Source: Didymodactylos carnosus (lineage: Eukaryota > Rotifera > Eurotatoria > Philodinida > Philodinidae). From it: a stretch of 25,145 nt of DNA. Below, in pieces: positions 1 through 9,659 of the stretch. The stretch lies in assembly GCA_905250885.1 (NCBI GenBank), contig CAJNOQ010002293.1, positions 1 through 25,145 of the forward strand, given 5' to 3'. Position numbers and translations under genes: made by a program. The notes under the pieces are model-generated. The model did not search any database. It was not told where the DNA came from and saw only the letters and a list, made by a program, of their open reading frames with translations. The stretch's first letter is position 1; the number at the start of each line of letters is the position of its first letter.

Positions 1-37
1 CACAGGATGGCATGATGAGATAGTGACTATATGAAAT

Positions 38-59
38 ACATTTCCTGGAAAGGAAATGT
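38..59. repeat. Short perfect hairpin next to a TATA-like box
   Basis: ACATTTCC and GGAAATGT form 8-bp perfect inverted arms around a 6-nt loop. About ten bases further on, CTATATAAAC (about 67-76) resembles a TATA box. No coding sequence follows on the plus strand, so a promoter role is only a guess. The rest of 1-194 shows nothing recognisable. Confidence 0.3.
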
Positions 60-194
60 TTCTTCTATATAAACACGCAGTAGTATACTGATGCTACAGT
101 ATCTCTGTGCAGTTTAGGTCTCGTGACATAACACATATGTTTCGTGGTTTCCGCATATCTTTCAAATATTCTAGTTTCGCGAAAGATCTTTAAC

Positions 195-494
195 CTTTGA
201 TCGGCCCAGCTGTTGACTACAATATCGCGAAAGTTTCTACCATCATTTTCTTATTGAAAAAACTATTGAAAAACAACGGTGATCATCTTTTTATTTGACA
301 GATAATATGGGATGATAGCGAGATGATACAGTGTAACGTCCACAGTTTTTCCCATTGTCAGACATGCTGGAAATGGAAAAACGGTACTTTTTAAGTTGAC
401 AAAGATCCAACAAATAAAGTGCTGTAATACACATGCGCAGAAAACGTAAAGGAAGTTCTTTTGTACAATGAATGCAATGACAAGTACTTGGTCA
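195..494 (+). repeat. 300-bp direct repeat, left copy
   Basis: This block recurs at 2166-2465 in the same orientation at a constant offset of 1971 bases, so there are no indels. Only a few substitutions are seen, near the start (CGG/CCG and GCG/GTG). Similarity stops sharply at both ends. The two copies bracket the large palindrome at 721-2166, and the right copy starts exactly where the palindrome ends. It is far too long for an ordinary target-site duplication. It could be part of the mobile element, a tandem duplication split by insertion, or an assembly duplication. Confidence 0.9.
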
Positions 495-714
495 TACTTA
501 CATCGAACTAGTTACAGGAAACTTCGTTGTAGACCGATTTTGATTGGACTTCGAAGGCAACAGGTGTACACCATGATACGTACACCATCTCAACGAATAT
601 GGACCTTACTGAGAATTTGGCCAGAAAAATGAACAAACAAAGAAGGGGGGCGCATAAGAACACAAATCGGCCCACTGACTTTTTCTCAACGGATTCTTCT
701 GGAAACTATATAGA
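495..714. other. Unique spacer between the left direct repeat and the palindrome
   Basis: No gene is seen. The part at about 633-690 holds a G-run, CGCATAAG and AATCGGCCCAC in an order that recurs near the right end of the window at about 24870-24925. It may therefore be the edge of another dispersed repeat. Confidence 0.4.
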
Positions 715-720
715 TCGATA

Positions 721-2166
721 GATTTCACCACGGCGAACATTCTGGTGCTATTTTTGATAGTCTTTCATAATACATTTAAGTGTCAACTTGAGCCACCTTT
801 ATACAGCATTTTTCAGCCTTTTTCACCTGATATTTTGACAATATTTTGACAATATCTCGAGAAAAGCAAGATAACTGTTCGTGATTTTTTTATCAAAGAT
901 AGAGACAAAGTTAGACCTTCAAAATGACTTGAATATGTCCAGTTCATTAGGCTGGCCAGTCTAGCAATCCTTGGAACAATGGTTAAAATACAGGCAAAAA
1001 TCACTGTTTCTGACTATTGTTACGACAATATCTCGAGAAAAACAAAATACCCCACCGTGATTTTTTCATCATAAGCAGAGATATGTTAGACCTTTAAACT
1101 GACTGGAATATGTCAAGTCCATAATGTTGGCCATTTTTTTAAATCCTAGCAACAGTGGTCAAGATGATCTGAAAAAACCTGAAAATGATCATTTAGGACC
1201 ATTGGTTTGACAATATCTCGAGAAAAACAAAATACCCCACCGTGATTTTTTTATCATAAATAGAGATATGTTAGACCTAGAATATGTCAAGTCCATAATG
1301 TTGGCCATTTTTTTAAATCCTAGCTAAAAACTGAGTCGAGTCATGTGTTTTTCAAGGTTTTTCATCGAGATTTTTTCTCAAAAAATTGACCCCTACTCAC
1401 CCACAGGGTTTACTCGAAAACTGATGTCAAAAAGAAAACCATTTGGACAGTATAAATCAAGGTAAAACCGTTTAAAATCCTAGTATAGCTCCACGTGGCA
1501 TGTGACGGAACCATAAAAATGGAGTTTTCATTCAATTCAGTTTTCGAGTAAACCCTGTGGGTGAGTAGGGGTAAATTTTTTGAGGAAAAAAAATCTCGAT
1601 GAAAAACCTTGAAAAACACATGACTCGACTCAGTTTTTAGTGCTGATTCCAAATATGTTATTAGTGTTGATTCAAGCTCAGTTGGTTTGATCAAAATCGG
1701 CTAAATGCTAATCAAAAAGATAAGAAATGTTGCCTCAGTAATAGTGTACCTGGACATTTTTCAAGTGGCCAGCCTAGTGGACTTGACATATTCTAGGTCT
1801 AACATATCTCTACTTGTGATAAAAACTCACGGTGGGGTATTTTGTTTTTCTCGAGATATTGTCGTAACAATAGTCAGAAACAGTGATTTTTGCCTGTATT
1901 TTAACCATTGTTCCAAGGATTGCTAGACTGGCCAGCCTAATGAACTGGACATATTCAAGTCATTTTGAAGGTCTAACTTTGTCTCTATCTTTGATAAAAA
2001 AATCACGAACAGTTATCTTGCTTTTCTCGAGATATTGTCAAAATATTGTCAAAATATCAGGTGAAAAAGGCTGAAAAATGCTGTATAAAGGTGGCTCAAG
2101 TTGACACTTAAATGTATTATGAAAGACTATCAAAAACAGCACCAAAATGTTCGTCGTGGTGAAATC
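721..2166. mobile_element. Giant palindromic foldback-type element
   Basis: The left arm (721 onward) is the reverse complement of the right arm ending at 2166. Pairing is in register (coordinate sum 2887) for more than 340 bp without indels. An inner pair, 1324-1424 with 1537-1640, brackets a loop at about 1425-1536. The arms contain tandem modules of about 180 bp, each beginning with GACAATATCTCGAGAAAA or a close variant. Three lie on the left (about 845, 1023 and 1206) and two on the right. The same 63-codon open frame appears on opposite strands at 813-1004 and 1883-2074 purely because of this symmetry. I do not regard it as a gene. The architecture resembles foldback (FB-like) or long-TIR non-autonomous DNA transposons. 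No transposase is visible inside. Confidence 0.8.
845..1326. repeat. Tandem ~180-bp modules inside the left palindrome arm
   Basis: Three units start with a TGACAATATCTCGAGAAAA-like motif at about 845, 1023 and 1206. Each continues with a CCCCACCGTGA- or TTCGTGA-like segment, an AT-rich stretch, an AGAGATATGTTAGACC-like block and a GGCC-containing tail. The third unit is shorter. The right arm carries only two reverse-complement units (about 1750-2050), so copy number differs between arms. Confidence 0.65.
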
Positions 2167-2465
2167 TTTGATCCGCCCAGCTGTTGACTACAATATCGTG
2201 AAAGTTTCTACCATCATTTTCTTATTGAAAAAACTATTGAAAAACAACGGTGATCATCTTTTTATTTGACAGATAATATGGGATGATAGCGAGATGATAC
2301 AGTGTAACGTCCACAGTTTTTCCCATTGTCAGACATGCTGGAAATGGAAAAACGGTACTTTTTAAGTTGACAAAGATCCAACAAATAAAGTGCTGTAATA
2401 CACATGCGCAGAAAACGTAAAGGAAGTTCTTTTGTACAATGAATGCAATGACAAGTACTTGGTCA
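2166..2465 (+). repeat. 300-bp direct repeat, right copy
   Basis: This is the partner of 195-494 at a constant offset of 1971. It abuts the end of the palindrome's right arm. After it, 2466-2711 is unique AT-rich sequence with no recognisable feature. Confidence 0.9.
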
Positions 2466-2711
2466 ACCGAACCATTTATAGTTATCAAACCGTGTGGATT
2501 CCATCTATTATTACATTTGAATAAAAATTAGAAGACGATGAAGAAACAGAAGAATTGATCAACGTGAATAGAAAGTCTATGATCGGTAGTTTCCATGAGA
2601 AAGGAAGTGATAAATAGCACCATAATGAAAAACGTCAAACTGGCAAAGATCGTTCATGTTTCATCACAGTCGTCGAAATAAAATAGTTAGACAAAAATGT
2701 TATCCATTTTG

Positions 2712-4595
2712 TTAAGAACGAGCGGGTAATATAATCGATTTCACTGATAAATTCAATGCCAAATCTGTTTTATTATCATCACCATCATTTTCGTCATCAA
2801 AGTCATCCTTATATGAGCCATAGTTTGTATGTAGTTCATCTTTAATCGTGGTAATTTTTTCCGCGTTTGCATTCAGTTGCTTTAGAGCAGCTGTGATTGA
2901 ATTTATTTGAGCATATTTTTTTGGTTTTGATGACGTTTCTTTATTCAGTGTCCGCATAAGACCATCGGAATAAGGAGGTTTGATAACTAAATTAATAACA
3001 GATATACTTGTAGTTGAATTACTATTCATTTGTTGAGACAAATTATTTGGCTTTGTTTCGACGATTTCCTAAAATTTAGCAGAGAGAAAACTCCATGTAG
3101 CTCTTTGACATGCAATTGCATCTAAAAAAAGATATGAATTAACAGTTATAGCGAAAGTTTTATGAACAATCTCAATCAGATTCTTATATTTTTGCATCTT
3201 TTCTTCTTCAAACGCTGCTTTTCAAAAACATTCTTTTGTCGAATTTAATATGGTAGAAGATAGAGGCAAGCGTTCCTCTTCAAAGATGAGATGTTTCTCT
3301 TTTTACATAAAACCATTATTAAAAAAATGTTGATTAGCTTATTAAATATCGCGAGAAAGGAAAGGCTTATGAAGTATTTCCACTATGAACATATTTTTTT
3401 AGTTGTGAAGTTCAATCCGTGATCTAATGATCTCATCTAGTGAATTGAAATTTTTTTGTCCGATGCCTATAGCATTCGTCATAAGAAACACTGAAATTTT
3501 GCTTTTTATTCAGATTTATTTGGTTTTCAGTTGTCAGACCAAAGAATTTTTAGTACTCTCGCTGTATCTTAGTAAAGCGACAACATTTGTTCGATAGAGA
3601 AAAATTTAATTTTTGAGACTAATGTTTTCAGCATCTATGCGCGAAAAATTGCATTAAAATTTCGACGATTCTGCATGTTCATGCGCATGCCTGTGTATAA
3701 CATCATGAAATCTGTAAAAAATTTAATAAATTAAATTCTAAGGCGAAGCTTTAAGCCTATAATCTTAGTATGATTAGTCAGTTAGTGGAAATATGAGCTG
3801 TGCTCATTGTGGAGATGATACGTGCAGTTAAGAATGGTAGAAAGAGGAATGGCGTTTTAAATAAGAAAATACTTTACGGCTTGTCCACGTAACGGTCCAC
3901 TTTTCCGTACGCCCGTCACGTTTTGTCAAGATTGTGGTTCTGCGAGAGAAGTTGTATAGCGCTCGAACGCGTCTCATTTTGAAGAACAAACATTTTTCTT
4001 TAAAATGATAATTAAGCGAACGCTAATGGTTAGCACGGCGGTCATATACAGGCTGTAAACTGAATGCCTTATTCACAAGATGTGGCATTTGTTTCGAAGA
4101 ATCCATTCAGTTATTCACGTTGCTTAATTACCATTTTAAGGTTGGCTCTTCAATGATGGACATGAGACGCCTCCGAGCTATGTAAGAGCTTTTCTCGCAG
4201 AACTACAATCTTGACAAAACGTGACTGATGGATGGTTTGGAATGGTACGCTTGGACAGGTCGTTTAGTTACCTGCAGATGTCTCTTTGGTTTTTTCTTTG
4301 TTTTCCGTTCGACATTCAACAGATCGGCTAGATCAATGGCTGAGTGACAGTGTTGACCAAGAAATACTTGAGCTAGTTTTCGTTTTGTTACGAATAAATT
4401 ATTATTACAAAAATCATTTCGTCTATAGGGTCGATTAAAATAATCGATGGGTGGTAAAAAACTTGTCGTCGTTATTGCTGTGTCTTTCTCATCTTTGACA
4501 TGTAAATGAGGATAATAATTACTTGGACGGATATGCACGTTTGTTTTTCGTCTATCGTAAGCTGGAAAAAAGCCACTATAAGTCATTCTTTCCAC
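2712..4595 (-). CDS. Possible two-exon gene of unknown function
   Basis: I do not recognise the product. Exon 1 (4595-4272) opens at an ATG and runs 108 codons, starting MERMTYSGFF and ending RHLQ. It stops at a good donor (CTGCAG, then GTAACT). A compatible phase-0 exon begins after AATTTTAG at 3068 and runs 118 codons to a TAA at 2714-2712, giving about 226 residues in all. Exon 1 is rich in Arg, Tyr and Asn with a Lys-rich end. Exon 2 has an acidic run of Asp, Glu and Asn near its C-terminal third. No membrane segment or known domain is seen. The implied intron (3069-4271, 1203 bp) is long for this genome and contains a MITE-like element. Upstream of the acceptor the exon-2 frame stays open for about 47 codons behind a single TAG, so the intron could hold another exon or the locus could be decaying. 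Confidence 0.35.
3915..4225. mobile_element. 311-bp MITE-like element with long terminal inverted repeats
   Basis: The ends GTCACGTTTTGTCAAGATTG and their reverse complement (coordinate sum about 8140) pair inward through GCGTCTCAT (3969-3977 with 4162-4170) to TAAAATGATAATTAAGC (4001-4017 with 4122-4138). The arms are thus about 100 bp around a loop of about 100 bp. No obvious target-site duplication flanks it, and no coding capacity is seen. It sits inside the presumed intron of the 2712-4595 gene. Confidence 0.75.
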
Positions 4596-5330
4596 TGTTA
4601 GTTTACATAAAGTATTTATCGGTATTTTTCAAACGATTTCTTTTTTCTATCGAGTGTTAATAACATTTAGTATGGAAAAAAGTAAATTTTCATGCACTAT
4701 GTTAAAAAATATTAAATAGTTGATTAAGTTTACTTGATTGTAAAAGAAAAAAAATTGACTTTGGCACAAAAATAAAATAAAAGCAAGCAAAAGAAGAGAA
4801 AAATAATAAAAGTGTTTTGTATTATTTTCTTCGCCTCCTTTTGTTCATGGTACAATAAACAAAATGAAATCATTTATATTTATATTTTTTTATTTTTAAT
4901 AGACATGAAATAATGTAATAGTTACGCGTGCTATATTGTAAACGAACATCACGGAATGTCGGCAACACGATGAATTTGATCAAATACTATGAACATTTTT
5001 CGTAAAATTGACAGCTCGTTGAGACGTCTCGTTCACATTTTCTAAAAGAAAAGAAACATTTCGGGAAATTTTGAAACGAATTGTTGGGATTTATCACTTG
5101 TAACACGTGGCAAAAATTTCTAAAGTAAATGAGTGTACATCTCTTGACTAAGAAAAACTTCCTCGAAACTGATCCTATTACGAAGTTAAGTTGTCAGTCT
5201 AATTTATTTTGATTTTTTCGATGAATATGTGATAGTCGAAAGTTCATAATCGGAATAATAAAATGAGTCGAAATTCTCGATAAAAGAAGTCGGATATAGG
5301 TCTGTGTATAAAAGAGAGCAAATATTGACT
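4596..5330. other. AT-rich stretch without a gene
   Basis: This is upstream of the minus-strand hypothetical gene. It holds A/T runs and TATA-like strings, including GTGTATAAAAG at about 5305, but no convincing reading frame or RNA gene. Confidence 0.4.
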
Positions 5331-6379
5331 TTTTATAATTAGTCACACAATCTAACACAATTTAAAGCTGAACTGTATTCGTTCTATTTATAAATATCAG
5401 TTACACATATATGTGTATTTATATATCCTTTTTCAAATCAAAGAATCGATTTTACCGCATTATGAAGACCAGTGTGCTGCTTCGAGGTACAGGAAGCAGG
5501 AAGGGGGTCCTCCGATTTTGGAGTAAATCGACAAATTTCAAAAATGAGAGTAAATATCTAATTCGTCTAATAATACGCAAGGTTTGACATACAAAACGTT
5601 TTAGCTGCATAAATGTCATGTGCTGAAGTTTTTGGTATAGTTTTTGCAATAAAACTAAAGATATTTTGCATGTCCCGAACGGTTTTCTATTCTAATTTGT
5701 TGACACTTAATTGCGGAAAACGACTAAAGTATTCTGAAATCTGTTGTTGTGCTTTTTCGAATACTCTTTCGCGGTTTTAGTTGTTTTCATTAAGCCACAG
5801 TTTATGACATAAACTTCGTTAAATTTAATAGTAGCAGATTTTCTTGAAAACGAAAAAGTGTTGATGTTTACTCTTGAACCTTCAGTATTTATAGTGAATA
5901 ATCAACGATTGCTCATTATGCAGCAATAAATCAGTGCTCAGAAAATTTTCCTCTTCGTTTCCACATGCTATTATCTTTATTAGCATACACCAGATGGTGC
6001 TGGTTGTTGAAAAGGATGCCGTCTAGTTTTTGAGATATCTGATGGTTCACAATATGATTGTTTGAGAAAAAGAAGCATTTTTTCCATATCGAAGACATTA
6101 TTTAGTTAAACAAATTAAACATTAATGGTAACGTAATAATTATCGCTTTTAGCTCTGCAAGTGAACAACTGGTTGCTTACTATGGAATATATTATTTTTA
6201 AACATAGAATTTGGTTACAAATAGGTTTAATACGTTAACTGAGAAATATACGTAGGGCGTTCAAAAAGTTATAATAATAAAGTGATAATTATTACTTTAA
6301 CATTAACATTTAATTTCTATAGGTGAATATTCTCTTCGATATCTCAAAAACCAAGCGGCACCCTTTTTGGAAAAATAAC

Positions 6380-6582
6380 ATGCGGTGCAGAAGTAATTGC
6401 CGAAATCTACAGCCATGGTTCGCCGCTCAGGAATATCGTAGAAAGTTCATTCTTTTTCGGGTTGAAACAACAAAGCCTGAACTTCAAAAAACATAGGAAA
6501 CAAAATTTTTGGAATTAGCTTTGATTAGCTTTGAGGGAGAAAAAAGTACTATACTAAATGTCACCAAAACAGCTCTTGCAAC
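6380..6582. repeat. Inner inverted repeat, left arm
   Basis: This is the reverse complement of 7122-7314. It includes TGCGGTGCA, a CCATGGTT segment and CAAAACAGCTCTTGCAAC. It carries an extra copy of TTAGCTTTGA that the right arm lacks. Confidence 0.75.
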
Positions 6583-7121
6583 GTACTTGTTTTCTTTATT
6601 TTTTTATTAGAGTGTGAAGAAAAATGTTTTCTTGAAAATCAGATAAATGAAAAAGTAGCCCGTGCAAAACTCTATCGACTTTTCTACTTTAAAAGGTTTC
6701 TCAGTTCAACGGTAAATAAAGCGTATTATAAGACTTAGTTTTGATAGAAAGCACCACTTTGCATGGGAAAGATGGGACACGGAGAGAAATTCGTTATTCG
6801 GGGCTCTAACATGTTAGTAAAGGTTAAAACTAAAGCGAATTTATAGAGAATTGCATACTGTTCTAGAAAATGTGTTTTAGAGAAAGGAGGAAATTCGTCC
6901 AGTATCTGAAAATTATTAATTAAGTCTAATTACCTGTTTTTTCAAACTAATGAAAAACTTGCAAAGTTCCGGTCGAAAAGTGGATCAAAGCATAATTTAT
7001 CATACTCCATTTGAAAGCGTGATTAAAACACTTCTGGTTTCTATAATTATATAATTTCAAACGTATTCTGTTATAGGGAAAAATAGATTTGATAAGAGAG
7101 ATACGTTGGAAGACGACAAAA

Positions 7122-7314
7122 GTTGCAAGAGCTGTTTTGGTGACATTTGGTATAGTACTTTTTTCTCCCTCAAAGCTAATACCAAAAATTTTGTTTCCTA
7201 TGCTTTTTGAAGTTCAGGCTTTGTTGTTTCAACTAGAAAAAGAATGAGCTTTCTACGATATTCCTGAGCGGAGAACCATGGCTGGAGATTTCGGCAGTTA
7301 CTTTTGCACCGCAG
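7122..7314. repeat. Inner inverted repeat, right arm
   Basis: This is the partner of 6380-6582. The complementarity ends at GCACCGCA before unrelated sequence. Confidence 0.75.
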
Positions 7315-7740
7315 ATTAGTCCATCTTAAAGTCTGAGTCGACTACTCCACATTCGTTAAAAATTGGAGAAAGGTGCCTTTTTAAGTAAGACTATTTTAAT
7401 TAGCTAACTTGTGAGAAAATCAGGAATATTTCTAGTGTATCTTTTTGCTTTCGTTGAAAAGAAAAAAGTCTTCATAATGCGGTAAAATCGATTATTTGAT
7501 TTGAAAACGGATATATAAATACACATATATGTGTAACTGATATTTATAAATAGAACGAATACAGTTCAGCTTTAAATTGTGTTAGATTGTGTAACTAACA
7601 ATAAAAGGTGAACATTTCTCAATAATTCATTCGGCCATATTACTACAAAGAGAAGAGTGAAAGTTCATATTGTTGTTCATTCACTCAGTTCACTCAAGAC
7701 TAAAATTAACAAACTTCTAATAATTAAGGCAAGAGAGAGT

Positions 7741-7847
7741 TGTAGATATAATACAGTAGCTAATTTAAATCGCACTTTAATCATAGAAAGAAAATGTTTT
7801 TGATTATTAAAATGCGGTTTAAATTAGCTGCTGTATTAATATCTACA
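7741..7847. mobile_element. 107-bp hairpin (tiny MITE-like element)
   Basis: The arms 7741-7781 and 7806-7847 (TGTAGATATAATACAGTAGC and its near complement) pair over about 41 bp with a few mismatches around a loop of about 25 bp. A 13-bp direct repeat, AAGGCAAGAGAGA, occurs at 7726-7738 and 7890-7902. It lies slightly outside the hairpin, so it is not a clean target-site duplication. Confidence 0.65.
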
Positions 7848-8572
7848 GTTCTAGATTCTACCATTTATTGTCTCTAAATCGTGAAAAGAAAGGCAAGAGA
7901 GAATCACGTAGAAATCGAATTTTTTTCATAGATATATAGTGTGGAGTGTCCTCGACAAAACTGGATCTAAATCACATCTTGGAAATGCATGGTTCGAGAT
8001 CTATGGACGCTTTTCCTGAAGCCTTTGCATTCCTCTACCGTTAGATTTTTACATTTACACACTCGCGCCAACTGGCTGTCTCACACGCAGGCAAAGACAG
8101 GGAAAAATTTAAGGCAAACAAAAGGAATTGAAGAATTTACAAAGCAAAAAAAGCTGGTTATAGAGAGAACACAGTAATTAATTTTCACTGAATGTGTATC
8201 TGATCTTAGACAGTTGGTAGTAAAAATTTGAGCTCGAAATATTGAGTTTATGAATCAAAAAGTAGATGTTCATGCGTTCCAGATGTCTTCTGCAATTCTA
8301 ATGATACAGACTTTGAGGCGGTGTCAAAAATGATTTGTACTAGCCAAAAGAAAATATATGACTGGCCAATCGGTCCGGTCCGGTCAGAATTTTTTAGACC
8401 AGTTACCGGCCCAATCGAGAAAATGGTTACATCTATGTCCTGAGTTTTATAGTTTTTAACTTCATGATTGCTAAGAAATATTTATTAAAGTTCATTATCT
8501 TCTTCTTCTTGCAGATCATTCTGTGAAATCATCTAAAAAACTGAACCGGATTATGCAATGATATCTGTGTAG
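7848..8572. other. Intergenic stretch with GC-richer patches
   Basis: No gene is supported. A 62-codon frame at 7989 has no recognisable content. At about 8365-8415, GGTCCGGTCCGGTC and GACCAGTTACCGGCC form an imperfect inverted arrangement, which is compositionally odd for this region. It may be a fragment of another dispersed repeat. Confidence 0.3.
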
Positions 8573-8940
8573 ATGATAGTAGCTGAGGTTCGAGTTCGGA
8601 AACTTCCTTTTGTGAAACTTCTCCTAAGATTGCGAAGCAGAGGAGTTGGTTTAATAGTTAAAAGTGAACTTTGTCGAATGAGCTTGTTTAAAAAATTAAA
8701 GGATAACGACGAATATTTTAGATTTGAATATTTCCGAGAATCCTGTGATAAAAAACTCAGTTTTCAAGAAGTCCACTGTCAAGTCAGAATCAACCAAATC
8801 CAATGGCATCATCAGATAGAGCAAGAACCCTTAAGATCCAGACAGTATATTGTGGAAATGTTTCGTGTAGGCACTAGATAGTTTTCAGTCGATTTGGAAA
8901 GACGCTCATTCAGTTAAATTCATGTAAATTCAAGTAAACT
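8573..8940 (+). pseudogene. Decayed coding remnant, possibly PIF/Harbinger transposase N-terminal region
   Basis: The open frame 8573-8881 encodes 102 residues with the run LFKKLKDNDEYFRFEYFR, followed by LRSRQYIVEMFRVGTR. This pattern is typical of the region ahead of the catalytic DDE domain in PIF/Harbinger (HARBI1-like) transposases: a leucine-rich start, then D-E-Y-F...YFR, then an LR...GT segment. In the same frame a TAG at 8879-8881 interrupts the sequence, after which similar-looking residues (FSVDLER...) continue briefly. No DDE catalytic domain is nearby, so it is a fragment at best. The family call is from memory of the pattern, not from a search. It could be another transposase or chance. 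Confidence 0.35.
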
Positions 8941-9126
8941 AAGTAAACTCAAAAAAGTATCAGATTCAGCTGTTTTCTCCTCGCGATTGATTCTTACCAC
9001 ATAAATTTTGCTACGGTATATAGTATATATATAACATAGCTCTCATGACAAAAGTTAGAATTTTTTTCTCCCTTCAACTTTACACATCAGCTGAGCACAA
9101 ATAAAGTGCATGGCTACACGACCAGG

Positions 9127-9461
9127 GGGGAAAAGCGCACTCCACGGCACTCCGACACTCCGTATAATGGTTCGGAGTGGCGAAGTGTGTTGTTTTCTTT
9201 CAGAATAAAATAGTGATATTTCTCTCAATATTCTTCCCAAAAAAACAGAACAACCCTGTTCCCAAAACAGGACAATCATGTTCTTTTGTTGAGAATATTT
9301 CCCTGATAACGGAGCAATTGTGTTCTGTACTGTGACTTCTTTTCCCACGGATAGAACAATTTGTTCTGATTGTGGGAACAGAGATTTCTGGGACAGTTCA
9401 GTTCAATAAAGTTTCCTTAAGCCTACGGCACTCCATGGAGTGGTGGAGTGCCTTTTTCCCC
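9127..9461. mobile_element. ~335-bp short non-autonomous element with inverted ends
   Basis: The left end GGGGAAAAGCGCACTCCACGG and the right end GGTGGAGTGCCTTTTTCCCC (about 9442-9461) are imperfect inverted repeats, both containing the CACTCC/GGAGTG motif several times. The interior repeats GAACA/TGTTC words many times (for example ACAGAACA, CTGTTCCC, AACAGG, ATGTTC), suggesting internal sub-repeats. The 97-codon minus-strand frame here is a by-product and is not supported as a gene. Confidence 0.55.
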
Positions 9462-9596
9462 TTTGTATACGACACGTGGTTATACATGTTCCTAAGGATG
9501 TCAGAATCCTTTCTATGCTCGAAAATATTATGAAAACAAGAAGATATTTTTAAAGAGGATCTAGAGAGAATCTATAGAACATAAGATCTTGTAATA

Positions 9597-9618
9597 TGAT
9601 CTTACAAGATCATATTTC
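9597..9618. repeat. Perfect 10-bp inverted repeat
   Basis: ATATGATCTT and AAGATCATAT flank a 2-nt centre. GATCTT words cluster around it (about 9586-9620). It could be a protein-binding palindrome or chance. Confidence 0.35.
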
Positions 9619-9659
9619 AAGATTCTTCGCTCTTGATATTTGGTTTTCTTTTAGATAAA

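Larger units (their letters stand above)
5331..7606. mobile_element. Nested foldback element with ~139-bp outer inverted repeats
   Basis: The outer arms 5331-5469 and 7468-7606 pair in register (coordinate sum 12937) with few mismatches. They contain AATTTAAAGCTGAACTGTAT and its complement. An inner pair, 6380-6582 with 7122-7314, is also strongly complementary. It differs by a roughly 10-bp duplication (TTAGCTTTGA repeated) in the left copy. A third, shorter pair links 6010-6039 with 6338-6367. No transposase-like frame is visible between the arms. I read it as one non-autonomous foldback with another inverted-repeat element inside it, or as an element built by successive inversions. Confidence 0.7.

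Noticed and set aside
813-1004. 63-codon open frame on the minus strand, identical to the one at 1883-2074 on the plus strand
   Set aside because: The two are the same sequence in opposite arms of the palindrome. There is no protein family, and the frames end at repeat boundaries.
2234-2488. 84-codon minus-strand frame over the right direct repeat
   Set aside because: The same sequence exists at 195-494, and the frame has no recognisable features.
9055-9348. 97-codon minus-strand frame
   Set aside because: It lies almost wholly inside the inverted-repeat element at 9127-9461, and its low-complexity words explain the openness.
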